From the NCBI GenBank assembly GCA_036874045.1, contig JAZBRI010000011.1, forward strand, positions 4,650,001 to 4,714,000: 64,000 nt of DNA, given 5' to 3'. How positions within the stretch are numbered: the first letter of the stretch is position 1; every line of letters starts with the position of its first letter. Under the pieces are notes generated by a model. That model was not told where the DNA came from. It worked only from the letters and a program-made list of their open reading frames with translations, and searched no databases. The position numbers and the translations under genes are program-made. Positions 43,841 through 55,402 of the stretch are shown in pieces. Origin of the DNA: Cymodocea nodosa (Eukaryota > Streptophyta > Magnoliopsida > Alismatales > Cymodoceaceae).

Positions 43841-44940
43841 ATGATGACAAACCCATATTAAATCAATTATGAAATATATTTAACTCAACAAAGTACCTTC
43901 GTTAGGTTAACTTTTCATTTAACAAATAAGTTTGTTGACTTAAGTTCACTTAAGCTTATTTCTTTTGTTTGTGTAAAATTCACCTTTTAGAAATAAAACT
44001 TTCAGATGTCAATAATTACATAAGTATCATTTCTCTTTCTTTCATTATATAATTTAATAACTATATAATTTTCTTTCAGATTACATTATCATTTGTCAGA
44101 TTACAATAACCACTTAAATATCATCTCTCTTTGCAATTAAAATCATCTTTTATAACATTTCTCCCCCTTTTTGTCATTAATCAAAAAGATAATTACACAC
44201 AATATATAAATGAGAGATATATTTACAACAATACTTCTGTAAACAAGAATAAGAGTTGTAAACATTTACAGAAAAAAATAAATATATTGTTTAATGAATT
44301 AAATAATGAATACAAACATTACATTTTGTATTCAAATACAAGCAAGCAAATAGTTATCTATTCCTCCTAAGTATATCACTTATAGCATTACATATTTTAT
44401 CTCCTAGATGCCTAATATCATTTCTGATGTCGTTAAGTACATCATCTAGGTTAGGAGGTAGCTAGGGTTGTTGTTCTACTTGAACTAAATAACTTTGTTG
44501 TTGTTATTGTTGTATATGGTCTGTACAATCAGGTTGTTGTTGTTGTGGAGTTTGATGCAAGGTTTGAAATTTTTACAAATCTTTTATACTAAAAGCTCTC
44601 ATGCCTTTAGTTTTAGAGGGCCAGTTAGATAAATTCAATTGGCTTGCAAGGATTCTACATATAGCATCACCATAAAATAACTTTGAACTCATATGCTGTA
44701 GTTGAGAAGTGAAAACATCAAACCAATTGATTTGAATTCTATTTAGTAGACCATAAGTTGCATATAAAGAACTTATGCTGACTTCCATACTGTGTCCAAC
44801 TCTCTGAAATAAATTGGCATGCAATATAGTTGCAATAAATCTTGCCTATACATTTAGATTTTCCATGAGTCTCATTACATTATATACATCTGGAATCTGT
44901 GATAAAGACTGTATGTCCCATTCTAGTTGTCTAATCATGT
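43841..44940 (-). pseudogene. Copia A 3' internal region with envelope-like domain
   Basis: Minus-strand frame from about 44940 to 44370. Residues at 44860-44573 (FIATILHANLFQRVGH, LLNRIQINWFDVF, SSKLFYGDAI, NWPSKTKG) align with the C-terminal domain of the gypsy envelope-like ORF (MIANILFKNVYQRQGH, VVNRIPINW, KKLFYGD). A Gln-rich stretch and an LDDVLNDIRNDIRHLGDKI coil follow. It lies just upstream of the copia polypurine tract, the position of the envelope-like ORF in SIRE-type elements. The upstream part is missing beyond the LTR2 junction at 44941. Two T/C-rich tracts (44160 and 43832) resemble repeated polypurine tracts. Confidence 0.72.
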
Positions 44941-46147
44941 TGTAGGAACGTCTGTATCACAAGAGGGGGGGTGAATTGTGTCTTTAGTAATTAAAATACT
45001 AGTGGATAAAACAAGAGCATAAAACACTCGTAAATGAAATTCTATTCTTTATGTAAGGACAGAATTTACAATATCTTTTCAACTCAATTCCCTTCTTGAC
45101 GGTTTTGATATAGAAATGTTCAATATACAATTCGAATATAACAATAAAGCTCTTATTGAAAACTAATTTCAAATTGTATAAAACCTGATCTTTCTTTGTC
45201 TTTGCTCAACTTCTGTATCTCTTCTTCTCTAATTGTCGAATTTCCAAACTTCTTACGTTTGCAGCTCCTTTTCTGAAATTGCTTGGAATTTCAAACTTCT
45301 TCTGATGTTGGAGAACTTTTCAGAATATGAATATTCAAACTTAACTTTTCAGTTAGGGATCCGGATTGAATATTCAGACTTGGTTTTCGAGATTGGGATC
45401 CCCAGCTGTAATGTAGCTCATACTCTCTATTTGTAGTCAAACTTTGTTGTCTTTCATGTTTAGCATGTTCATCCACTTAATCCATAATCCATGTACTAAT
45501 TTTCTCTTTAATCCAATTACTTTCTATTTGAATTTCCATGTTCTCCACTAACATTTTGAATTTCCACGATCTCCACTTCGTAGATTCATCGAAACTTTAT
45601 CTTCCTGGAGTTTTGTAGAATATCTTCTAAGTCTTTGATTTAGTCAAACACTTATCCTTTAACTCCTGAAAAACTGGAACACTTATCCTTTAACTCTTTG
45701 AGTTTTTGCACCTGCAAAACACGTGACTAAACAAAGAAACTTATTTGGTCATTTGTCCTTTTATAAAACTCGAACAATTATCTATTCATGCGTATAAAAA
45801 CTCGAAAAGTTATCTAACTATTCGATTTTTCATTACCAAACGCACATGGAAAACACATGACAACTTAAAACATTAAAAACACACATGTAGATAACTTAAC
45901 TATACGAGTTTTTAACATAAAGTGTTCGACAAAAACGAGACATTAACTATCCAAAACATTAACTATTCGAAAGTTTAACTATTGCAAATCTAACTCTTCG
46001 GAAATCTTTAATTTATCCGACATAAAAATGAAACTTTCTGATAATCTGTTAACTATTATACTTAGAGAAATATGCTTAGAGAATATTACGTAGACTTATT
46101 TAAAAACGTTAATAAAGCATATATCATCAAAATTAAATACCTAACAA
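44941..46147 (-). mobile_element. LTR2, inverted copy
   Basis: Minus-strand LTR2 (TGTTAGGTATT at 46147 to CCTACA at 44941), closely similar to 41963-43138. Its right flank is LTR1 sequence broken at the same base as the left copy's insertion site, but its left flank is envelope-like sequence with no matching duplication. It is therefore part of an inverted duplication rather than a separate insertion. Confidence 0.85.
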
Positions 46148-46343
46148 CAACGGAGATGGTTCATTGAGTTAGCGTAACACCATAGAGATAGTTCATTGAG
46201 TTAGCTACAATACTTGTCACGTGAGTTGGCATATGAGGAACTCGTTAAGTTAGAAACGTTAAGTTATATATATGCTTGTTTTACTCGTTTAGTTAACATT
46301 AAAGTAACGATTTCTTATTATGCTTGATGGAAAATTTTGGATG
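46148..46343 (+). mobile_element. LTR1 fragment, inverted copy
   Basis: The reverse complement of about 41764-41962: GGAGATGG, CGTTAAGTTAG and ATGCTTGATGGAAAATTTTGG blocks in inverted order. It joins directly to truncated copia B pol at 46344. Confidence 0.8.
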
Positions 46344-48816
46344 AGAACCAATCATACTTCTGTATTTTCTTTGATCTATTGATTTTCCTATGTCATCAAT
46401 ATCTAACTTTAAAGAAGTACTCATAGGAGTTCCTCGAATCCTTGTATCATTAAAATTAAATTTCTTAAGCATTTCATCTGCATATTTTTCCTAATTTAAA
46501 AATATACCTTTATCCATTTGCTTAATTTGAAGTCCTAGAAAATATGAAAGTTCTCCTATCATACTCATTTCAAACTGACCAGTCATCTCTTCGGAAAATA
46601 TTTTTATCAGTTTATCAAAAGTTTCTCCAAAGATTATATCATCCACATATATTTGAACAACAATCTGATCTTTACCATCTCTTTTGATAAATAGAGTATG
46701 AACTACTTTTCCCATGATATAACATTGTTCTATTAAAAAAGTGGATAATCTTTCATACCATGATCTAGGTGCTTGCTTCAAACCATATAAGGTTTTCTTC
46801 AATTTATACACAAACTCAGAATTTTCAATATCTTCAAATCCAAGTGGTTGTTTTACATAGACTTCTTCATTAATTAAACCATTTGGAAATGCACTCTTTA
46901 CATCCATTTGATATAATTTAAAATCCATATAACAAGCATAGACTAATAATATTCTAATACTTTCTAACCTAGCCACAAGAGCAAATGTTTCATCATAATT
47001 TAGTCCTTCTTCCTGCGTATACCCTTGTGCAATTAATCTAGCTTTGTTCCTTATGACTTGACCAGTTTCGTTAGTTTTGTTTCTAAAGATCCATTTTGTA
47101 CCTATTATGGACTGATGTTCAAGTGGAGAGACTAATTCCCAAACATCATTTCTAATTAATTGATTTAGTTCTTCTTGCATTGCCACTATCCAATTTTCAT
47201 CAGATAATGCTTTTTCTATATTCTTTGGTTCCACCATAGAAACAAACATACACATACTATTTAAATTTACTGAAGCTCTAGTTTTAACTCCCTCATTAAT
47301 ATTACCAATGACTTGAGTGATGGGATGTGATCAAGAATAACGCCAATTTCTCTGATTTTCCACAATATTCTCATCAACATTTGAAGGTCCATCACTTTCA
47401 TCATTAGTTTGATCATTCAAGTTCATATTTTTTATTTTCTCAAATAAATCTTCAATCTCTCTATTGATCTCTAATTCTTTTGGGAAATTGATCATATCAT
47501 CATTATCAGCTTTAGATTGAGATTCTCTAAAAGAATTTTCATTGAAGCTTACATGGAGGGTTTCTTCAATAATTCTAGAAGTCTTGTTATATACTCTATA
47601 GGCTTTACTTCTAGTAGAGTAACCTACAAAAATTCCTTCATCCACTTTGACTTGAAATTTATCCCTTTTATCCTTAGTATTAAGAATAAAACACTTGCAG
47701 CCAAATGGTTTCATATAGAAAATTTTTTGAACCCTATTAAACATAATTTCAAAAGGCATTTTATTAACATGAGGTCTTAAGTGACTTCTGTTAATAACAC
47801 AACAAGCTGTATTCACTACTTCAACCCAAAGATTTTGAGGTAACTTATGTTCATTCAACATAGTTCTGGTCATTTCCTGAAGTGATCTTTTTTTTTTCTC
47901 AACAACACCATTTTGACATGGTGCTCTTGGAAAAGAAAATCTGTGATCAATGCCATGCTCTTACAATAATTATCTATTTGATCATTATCAAATTTCGTAC
48001 CATGATCATTCCTAAGTTTTTAAACAGAAACACTTTGTTCATTTTGAACAAGATTGCAAAACATTTGAAATTTTTCAAAAACTTCTGTCTTAGATGCTAG
48101 AAAATATACCCAAGTGTATCTAGACAAGTCATCTACCAAAACAAATACATACCGTTTACCACCAAGACTCATGATTCTTGTTGGTCCAAATAGATCCATA
48201 TGTATAAGTTCTAAGACTCTCTTACTTGAAATATTAGTTTTGGATTTAAAAGAGTTTTTATGAAGTTTACCTAACTCACATGCATCGCACATAAAGTCTT
48301 TTGAGTATTTAATCTTTGGTAAACCTCTCACTAAATGTTTTCTAGAGAATTTATGTAACAGTTTCATATTTATGTGTCCAATCCTTCTATGCCACAGATA
48401 TGCATCACTAGTTTCAACTAGCAAACATGAATTTAAATCAACTACACTAGAAGGTAAAGATAAAATACATACAGAACCTTTTCTTTTAGCAATAAACTTA
48501 ATTTCATCTGTATTTTTATCAATAATTTTGCATACATTATCTTCAAACACTACATAATATCCATTCTCAATTAGTTTTATAACACTCAACAAATTAAATA
48601 TTAGGTTTTCTACATATAGTACATTCAAAATAGCACAAGTAGGAGTTATTTGAATATTACCCATACCTATGATTTTATCCTTGCCTTTGTTTCCAAATGT
48701 TACACTTCCTTTCATGGTATTTGTAAAATTTGTAGTAGACTTTTCTGTCCGGTCATGTGACTTGATGCTCCATTGTCCAAGATCCATTTTGATGTTATTT
48801 CCTCCTACAAAACAAA
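46344..48816 (-). pseudogene. Copia B (SIRE-like) pol: protease, integrase, RT (3'-truncated)
   Basis: On the minus strand: a protease DNGASSHMTG motif near 48780 (one frame off the following ORF because of a 1-bp deletion relative to copia C); GAG-pre-integrase YLWHRRIGHINMKLLHK with CDAC (48420-48280); integrase core HMDLFGPTRI and NDHGTKFDND; RT with SDENWIVAMQEELNQL, KARLIAQGYTQEEG, QMDVKSAFPNGL, LYGLKQAPRSWYERL, YVDDIIFG and YFLGLQIKQ. RNase H is absent: the gene is cut at 46344 by the inverted LTR1 fragment. Frameshifts are near 47950 and 48800, with a TAA at 48018 and another stop near 46494. Confidence 0.9.
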
Positions 48817-51065
48817 TTAAGAAAAATTTTTTCTTGGTACCCAATGTTGTTGAGGACCAAGTTCATTAAACGCATATTTCTTCTTTTTATTTAAAAACAG
48901 GTTAACATTATCATTTACATTCTTATTAGTTGTAAGTACTATTAACTTATCATTAGCATCATACTTACTTATTGCATTATTGCTCTTATAATCATTCTTT
49001 TTGTTTTTAGATGTAGTATAATCACGACCAAAATGATTTTTATCAAATGTTAATTTATTTTGGTCATGCTCATACATTTCAGTAAGTTCATACCAAGATT
49101 TTGTACTTGTATTTGAATTTTCAGTGCATACAAAATCTTTTTCTACACAAGAATTTTCAAATTTATCACATGTAGAATGAGTAATTGGTCTATTACCGGT
49201 GTTTTGAATTACATGCTTGGGTTTCTGAATTTTTAGTTTACTACAATTGTCTGAAATTTTTGAAACATTAGAAACTGAATTTCCAGAACAAGAAACAAGA
49301 TTTTTAGAAACATTAATAGTCATGTTAGAAGTACATTTAGACAAATCACATTGATTTATATTATTACTGCATGATTCATCCCTTGAATTACCTACTTCAA
49401 CGTATTTATTACCTTGTTTCATGATAAAAGGAATTTTAGTCTTAGATTTACTTGAACTGCAACTAATAAATCCTTTATTGGCTTGAGATTCAAGATAATC
49501 AAATCTTAAGCCAAATTTATATGACACCGCAAGGGTACTAGTTAATTTGTCTAACTTAGTTTGACTTAAATTCCATTTCTCAATGGTAGAATTTAAATCT
49601 AGCTCTCTCATTTTTAATTTATCAATCTCTAACTCAAGATCATTTATATTGTTTCTCAACATTTCATTTTCAGATTCTATCTTTAATTTTTCAGCATTTA
49701 TATTCTGTATTTGTTCATGCAAGACACATTCATTAAATCTAAATTTATGCAAATCTCTAGCATGATTTTCATTATCACATTTAAAATTTTCTAAAGTAGT
49801 AGATAGGAAATAATTTTCTTCTTCCACAATGGACAAAGAGTTTCTCATATTCTTATTTTCTAGTTTACAAACTTTATGTTTTTTTAATAACGTATGATAA
49901 GCACATAATAATTCATCAAAGTTAAAATCTGAGTGGCTTTCAGGATCAAATATTACCTCAGACTTATATGCCATGAAGCATACATGAGCAACGTCTTCTA
50001 ACTCTGGTTCTCCTTCTGAATGTGAAGATTTTGATGATGATTCCTCAGATTCAGACTCTTTAGACGTATCATCCCAAGTGACCTTCAAAGCCTTTTTCTT
50101 GTAAAACTTTTTCTGAGTTTTCTAAGCCATCTTCTTCTAATTTGCCCTACTATGCTTTCATTTTTCCTTATAGGACAATCTGGAGAAAGATGTCTAGACT
50201 TCTTACAATTATAACATACATACTTTCTAGATGAAGAATTCTTGTCATTTAGTGATTTTGACATTGAGAGTTTATCATTTTTGTTTCTTTGCTGTTTCCT
50301 AGCTTTTCATGCTTTCTTGAATTTCCTAGTCAGCAAAATCAAATCCTTGTTAGAATCAGTGGATATATCAGAATCTGAATTAATTTCAAAGGCTATTTCT
50401 TTCTTCACTTTTAGTTTGTTGCGACTCAGTGATTCATTTAATTGAACTTCATAAGCAATTAAGTTTCCTATAAGTTCATTCATGGTATAAATATTTAAAT
50501 CTCGTGATTCCTCAAATGATGTTACTTTCTGAGACCATTTAGAACTTAGGGATCTGAGAATTTTCCTCACCAAATCCTTCTGTTAAAGATTCTTTCCTAA
50601 ACATTTTAAAGAGATTATGATATCAAGAAATCTAGAAAATATCTTAGAAATACTTTCGTCTTCATACATCTTAAAGAGTTCATATTTATAAATTAACATG
50701 TTTATCTTAGTCTCTTTAACTTGAGAAGTACCTTCATGTGAAACTTCTAATGCATGCCACACCTCATAAGCAGATTTATAAGCCGACACTTTAATAAACT
50801 GTTTATAACTCAATGCACAAAATAAAATATTTAAACTCTTAGCATTCAGAGTTTCATTTTCTTTTTTAGTAATTGTCCAAGTATTATAAGGGGTAGATAA
50901 TGTAGTATATGGTTTAGAAATTATGAACCACAACTTATGATCTATACTTTGAAGAAAAACTGTCATCCTATATTTCCAATATTCAAAATGTATTCCATCA
51001 AATAAAGGAGGACGATTAAGATTTTGGCCTTCATACAAAGAAAAATTACCATTTCCAGTAGCCAT
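48817..51065 (-). pseudogene. Copia B gag with coiled-coil C-terminal region
   Basis: It starts MATGNGNFSLYEGQNL at 51065. Residues 18-160 form a UBN2-type gag domain (PPLFDGIHFEYWKYRM, AYEVWHALEVSHEG). A second block holds SSKWSQKVTSFEESRDLN and YTMNELIGNLIAYE, then an intact CCHC knuckle CYNCKKSRHLSPDC (about 50177-50218). A long acidic, coiled-coil C-terminal region follows (50088-48820) ending GPQQHWVPRKNFS and TAA 48819-48817. Stops at 50580 and 50304 and a frameshift near 50100 break it. Confidence 0.88.
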
Positions 51066-51251
51066 CTTACCTTAGATTTTTCAACCTATTTGATTTTAAA
51101 TAGTCTAAAACTTTAAAACAACTTGAGCCTTAAATCAATAAAGTTAAACGTATGTTCAGATATTTAATTTCTATTTATAAACAAGGAAGGCAAAATAAAC
51201 AATGATATTAAATAAGTTGGTATCGATTTTATATCGAAGATTATTAACGAA

Positions 51252-51265
51252 GCTCAGATACCACT
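51252..51265 (-). other. Primer binding site (initiator tRNA-Met type), copia B
   Basis: Minus-strand AGTGGTATCTGAGC directly follows the LTR end CTACA. TGGTATCTGAGC differs by one base from the canonical TGGTATCAGAGC. Confidence 0.8.
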
Positions 51266-52787
51266 TGTAGGATCATATGGCTATACAAGAGGGGGGTGAA
51301 TTGTGTTTTTCAACATTTTCGATCATAATTGAAACTTTAAAATTCAAAAACAAGTCGAGACACTATTTTTATAAAATCATTTTTATTCAAGGTTTCAATT
51401 ACAATATACAATTCAATTCTCCTTAGAAATTGTAGATGCAATTATATATCGATACCATGTTTCATCTATACAATTTCATAACTGTAAACAAGGAAAACTA
51501 ATTTACGGAATTTAAAACATTTCCCCCTGTTTGAGATCTTTCTTTTTCTTCTTCTTTTTCTTCTTCAGCAATTCTTTAGTGATGAATATCTTGTCTTTCT
51601 CTACTTCACCAAATTTGCTTTCTTCTGATATTTTAACTCTTTAGTGACATATATCTTACCTTTTTCTGCTTCATTGAATTATTTTCCATTTGATACTTCA
51701 AATCTTCAGCGACATAAATTTGACCTTTTCTACTTCATTGAATTTTCTTCCACCTGAGTGCTTTTCCCTGAAAAGTGTTTCTGATCCTTGAAAAGATTTT
51801 TCGTTTTGTGTGCAGGGATAACTAAACAACGAGAATTCTATGCCTTTTATACTGTATCTTCATTTCATGCATATCTTCCACGTTTAATCAGTATCAGTAT
51901 TCCATTTCTTCATGTCTTTTCTTTTTCCTTCATCGAAATACACACGTTTTGACCCACGTTTACATTTCGAATTTTCTTTAATCATCAGTCCTAGATTTCA
52001 GAAAAAATTCCTACAAAATAAACTTTCTCGTCCAAAATTTTTCATCAAGTGTAATAAGAAGTCATTACTTTAATGTTAACTAAACAAGTAACACAAGTAT
52101 ATATATAACTTAACGTTTCTAACTTAACAAGTTCCTCATGTGTCAACACACATGACAAGTACTATAGCTAACTCAACGAACTATCTTCATGGTGTTATGC
52201 TAACTCAATGAACTATCTCTGTGGTGTTATGCTAACTCAACGAACCATCTCCGTTGTGTTACAGATAACTCAACAAACTAGTAATAAACAAATGTTTTTA
52301 TAATAAGAATTTTATCACGTGCAAAAATAACAACTTAAGTTTTATAACGCTAACCTAACACGTTGCCTTAGTGTTCAATATAGCAACTCAATGCGTTTAG
52401 TTATGTTAACTTAATGAGTTAAACATGTGCACCTCACGTGATATAATATAACATTCGTAACTTATAATTTCACCACGTGTATAATACTAACTTAACGAGT
52501 TGTTTAAACGTGCACTGTTCATGATACAGAAAATATAACTTTAAAGCATATCATGCTTTTCAATAAAAACACACGTTAACTTAACATTTAGTTAAATGAG
52601 AAATTATTGTAATGAAACGACTAGTTATTAACTTAGTATAATCTCAGATCTAATACAGACAAATATTTATATCAGTAAGCTTTTTCTATATTAATTGATG
52701 ATTTTAATTTCTTTTCACAAGCAATAGTAATTGAGGAAATATGATTATTTTCATTTAGCACACATCATCAAAACAAAATACTCAACA
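51266..52787 (-). mobile_element. 5' LTR of copia B
   Basis: Minus-sense LTR1 from TGTTGAGTATTTTG (52787) to CCTACA (51266), 1522 bp. A minus-strand TATAAAAGGC box lies near 51842-51850. It begins inside the gag gene of copia A (AATTT at 52788-52792 would be the right TSD). The partner duplication is lost with the 3' end of copia B. Confidence 0.9.
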
Positions 52788-53533
52788 AATTTCCTAGTCA
52801 GCAAAATCAAATCCTCGTTAGAATAAGTAGATATATTAGAATCTGAATTAATTTCAAAGGCTATTTCTTACTTCATTTTTAGTTTGTTGTGACTTAGTGA
52901 TTCATTTAATTGAACTTCATAAGTAGTTAAGTTTCTTATAAGTTCATTCATGGTATAAACATTTAAATCTCATGATTCCTCAATTGATGTTATTTTCTGA
53001 GACCATTTAGAACTTAGGGATCTGAGAATTTTCCTCACCAAATCCTTCTATTCAAAATTCTTTCCTATGCATTTTAAAGAGTTTATAATATCAAGAAATT
53101 TAGAAAACATCTCAGAAATACTTTCATCTTCATGCATCTTAAAGAGTTCATACTTATGAATTAACATGTTTATCTTAGTCTCTTTAACTTGAGAAGTACC
53201 TTCATGTGAAACTTCTAATGCATGCCACACCTCATAAGCAGATTTGTAAGCTGACACTTTACTGAATTGTTCATAACTCAATGCATAAAATAAAATATTT
53301 AAGTCCTTTGCATTCAGAGTTTCATTTTCTTTTTCAGTAATTGTCCAAGTATTATAAGGGGTAGATAATGGAGTATATGATTTAGAAATCATGAACCACA
53401 ACTTATGATCTATACTTTGAAGAAAAACTGTCATCCTATATTTCCAATATTCAAAATGTATTCCATCAAATAAAGGAGGATGACTAAGATTTTGGCCTTC
53501 ATACAAAGAAAAATTATCATTTCCAGTAGCCAT
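52788..53533 (-). pseudogene. Copia A gag, interrupted by copia B
   Basis: The start MATGNDNFSLYEGQNL at 53533 and the same UBN2-type domain as copia B, with most differences single residues. Internal stops occur near 53048 and further stops in the SSKWSQK region (for example at ES*DLN, about 52970). Coding sequence ends abruptly at 52788, where copia B's LTR starts. The remainder of copia A pol is missing from the window. Confidence 0.88.
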
Positions 53534-53715
53534 CTTACCTTAGATTTTTCAACCTATTTGATTTTAAACAGTTTAAAACTTTAAAAGAACTTGAGCCTTA
53601 AATCAAGAAAGTTAATCAAATACTCAGATATAAAATTTCTATTTAAAAACAAGGAAGTTAAAATAAGCAATGATATTAAATAAGTTGGTATCAATTTTAT
53701 ATCAAAGACTATTAA

Positions 53716-53733
53716 CAAAGCTCTGATGCCACT
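53716..53733 (-). other. Primer binding site (initiator tRNA-Met type), copia A
   Basis: Minus-strand AGTGGCATCAGAGCTTTG directly follows the LTR end. TGGCATCAGAGC differs by one base from TGGTATCAGAGC. Confidence 0.8.
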
Positions 53734-55402
53734 TGTAGGATCGTATGACTACACAAGAGTAGGGTAAATTGTGTTTTTCAACATTTTCGAATATAATTGA
53801 AACTTTAAAATTCAAAAACAAGTTGAGACACTATTTTCATAAAATCATTTTTATTCAAGGTTTCAATTACAATATACAATTCAATTCTCCTCAGAAATTG
53901 TAGATGCAATTATATATCGATACCATGTTTCATTTATATAATTTCATAACTGCAAACAGAGAAAACTAATTTACGAAATTTAAAACATTTCTCCCTATTT
54001 GAGATCTTTCTTCTTCAGCAATTCTTTAGTGACGAATATCTTATCTTTCTCTACTTCACCGAATTTGCTTTCTTCTGATACTTTAACTCTTCAGTGACGT
54101 ATATCTTACCTTTTTCTACTTCACCGAATTATCTTCCATCAGATACTTTAAATCTTCAACGACATAAATTTGACCTTTTCTACTTCACTGAATTTTCTTC
54201 CACCTGAGACCTTTTCCTCGAAAGGTGTTTTTGATCCCTAAAAATATTTTACATTTTGTGTATAGGGATAATTGATCAACGAGAATTCTATGCCTTTTAT
54301 ACTATATCTTCATTTCATGCATATCCTCTACGTTTAATCACTATTAGTCTTCCACTTCTTCATATCTTTTCTTTTTCCTTCATCTAAATACATATGTTCT
54401 GACCCACGTTTACATTTCAAATTTTCTTTAATCATTAGTCCTAGATCTCTAAAAAATTTCCTATAAAATAAACTTTCTCATCCAAAATTTTCCATCAAGC
54501 ATAATAAGAAGTTGTTACTTTAATGTTAACTAAACAAATAAAATAAGCATATATATAACTTAACGTTTCTAACTTAACGAGTTCCTCATATGCCAATTCA
54601 CGTGACAAGTACTATAGCTAACTCAACGAACTATCTCCATGGTGTTACGCTAACTCAACGAACCATCTCCATTGTGTTACGATAACTCAACGAACCATCT
54701 CCGTTGTGTAACAGATAACTCAACGAACTAGTAATAAACAAATATTTTTATAATAAGAATTTTACCACGTGCAAAAATAACAACTTAAGTTTATAACACT
54801 AACATAACGCATTACCTTAGTGTTCAATATAGCAACTCAACGTGTTTAGTTATTTTAACTTAACGAGTTAAACATGTGCACCTCACGTGATACAATATAA
54901 CATTCATAACTTATAATTTCACCACGTGTATAACACTAACTTAATGAGTTCGTCTCTTCTTTTACTCACTAACTTAATGAGTTCTCATGTGACCTATTTT
55001 AACCTTTAAGCCTCTAACTTAATGAGTTCTCGCGTGACCTATTTTAACCTTTAAGCCTCTAACTTAATGAGTTCTCACGTGATCTCTATACAAACAAAAC
55101 TCTAACTTAACAAGTTGTCTAAACGTGCACTATTCATGATACAGAAAATATAACTTTAAAACATATCATGCTTTTCAATAAAAACATACGTTAACTTAAC
55201 ATTTAGTTAAATGAAAAATTAATGCAACGTAACAACTAGTTATTAACTTAGTATAATTTCAGATCTAATATAGACAAGTATTTATATCAGTAAGCTTTTT
55301 CTATATTAAATGATGATTTTAATTTCTTTTCACAAGCAATAGTAATTGAGCAAATATGATTACTTTCGTTTAGCACACATCATCCAAACAAAACACTCAA
55401 CA
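53734..55402 (-). mobile_element. 5' LTR of copia A
   Basis: 1669 bp, minus sense, from TGTTGAGTGTTTTG (55402) to CCTACA (53734), with an AAATT duplication outside. It carries a minus-strand TATAAAAGGC box near 54291-54300 and the CTTAACGAGTT/CACGTG U3 block (54775-54950). Confidence 0.9.

Noticed and set aside
47517-47780. Plus-strand open frames over the copia B integrase and RT region
   Set aside because: They are antisense shadows of the copia B pol gene, whose domains are clear on the minus strand.
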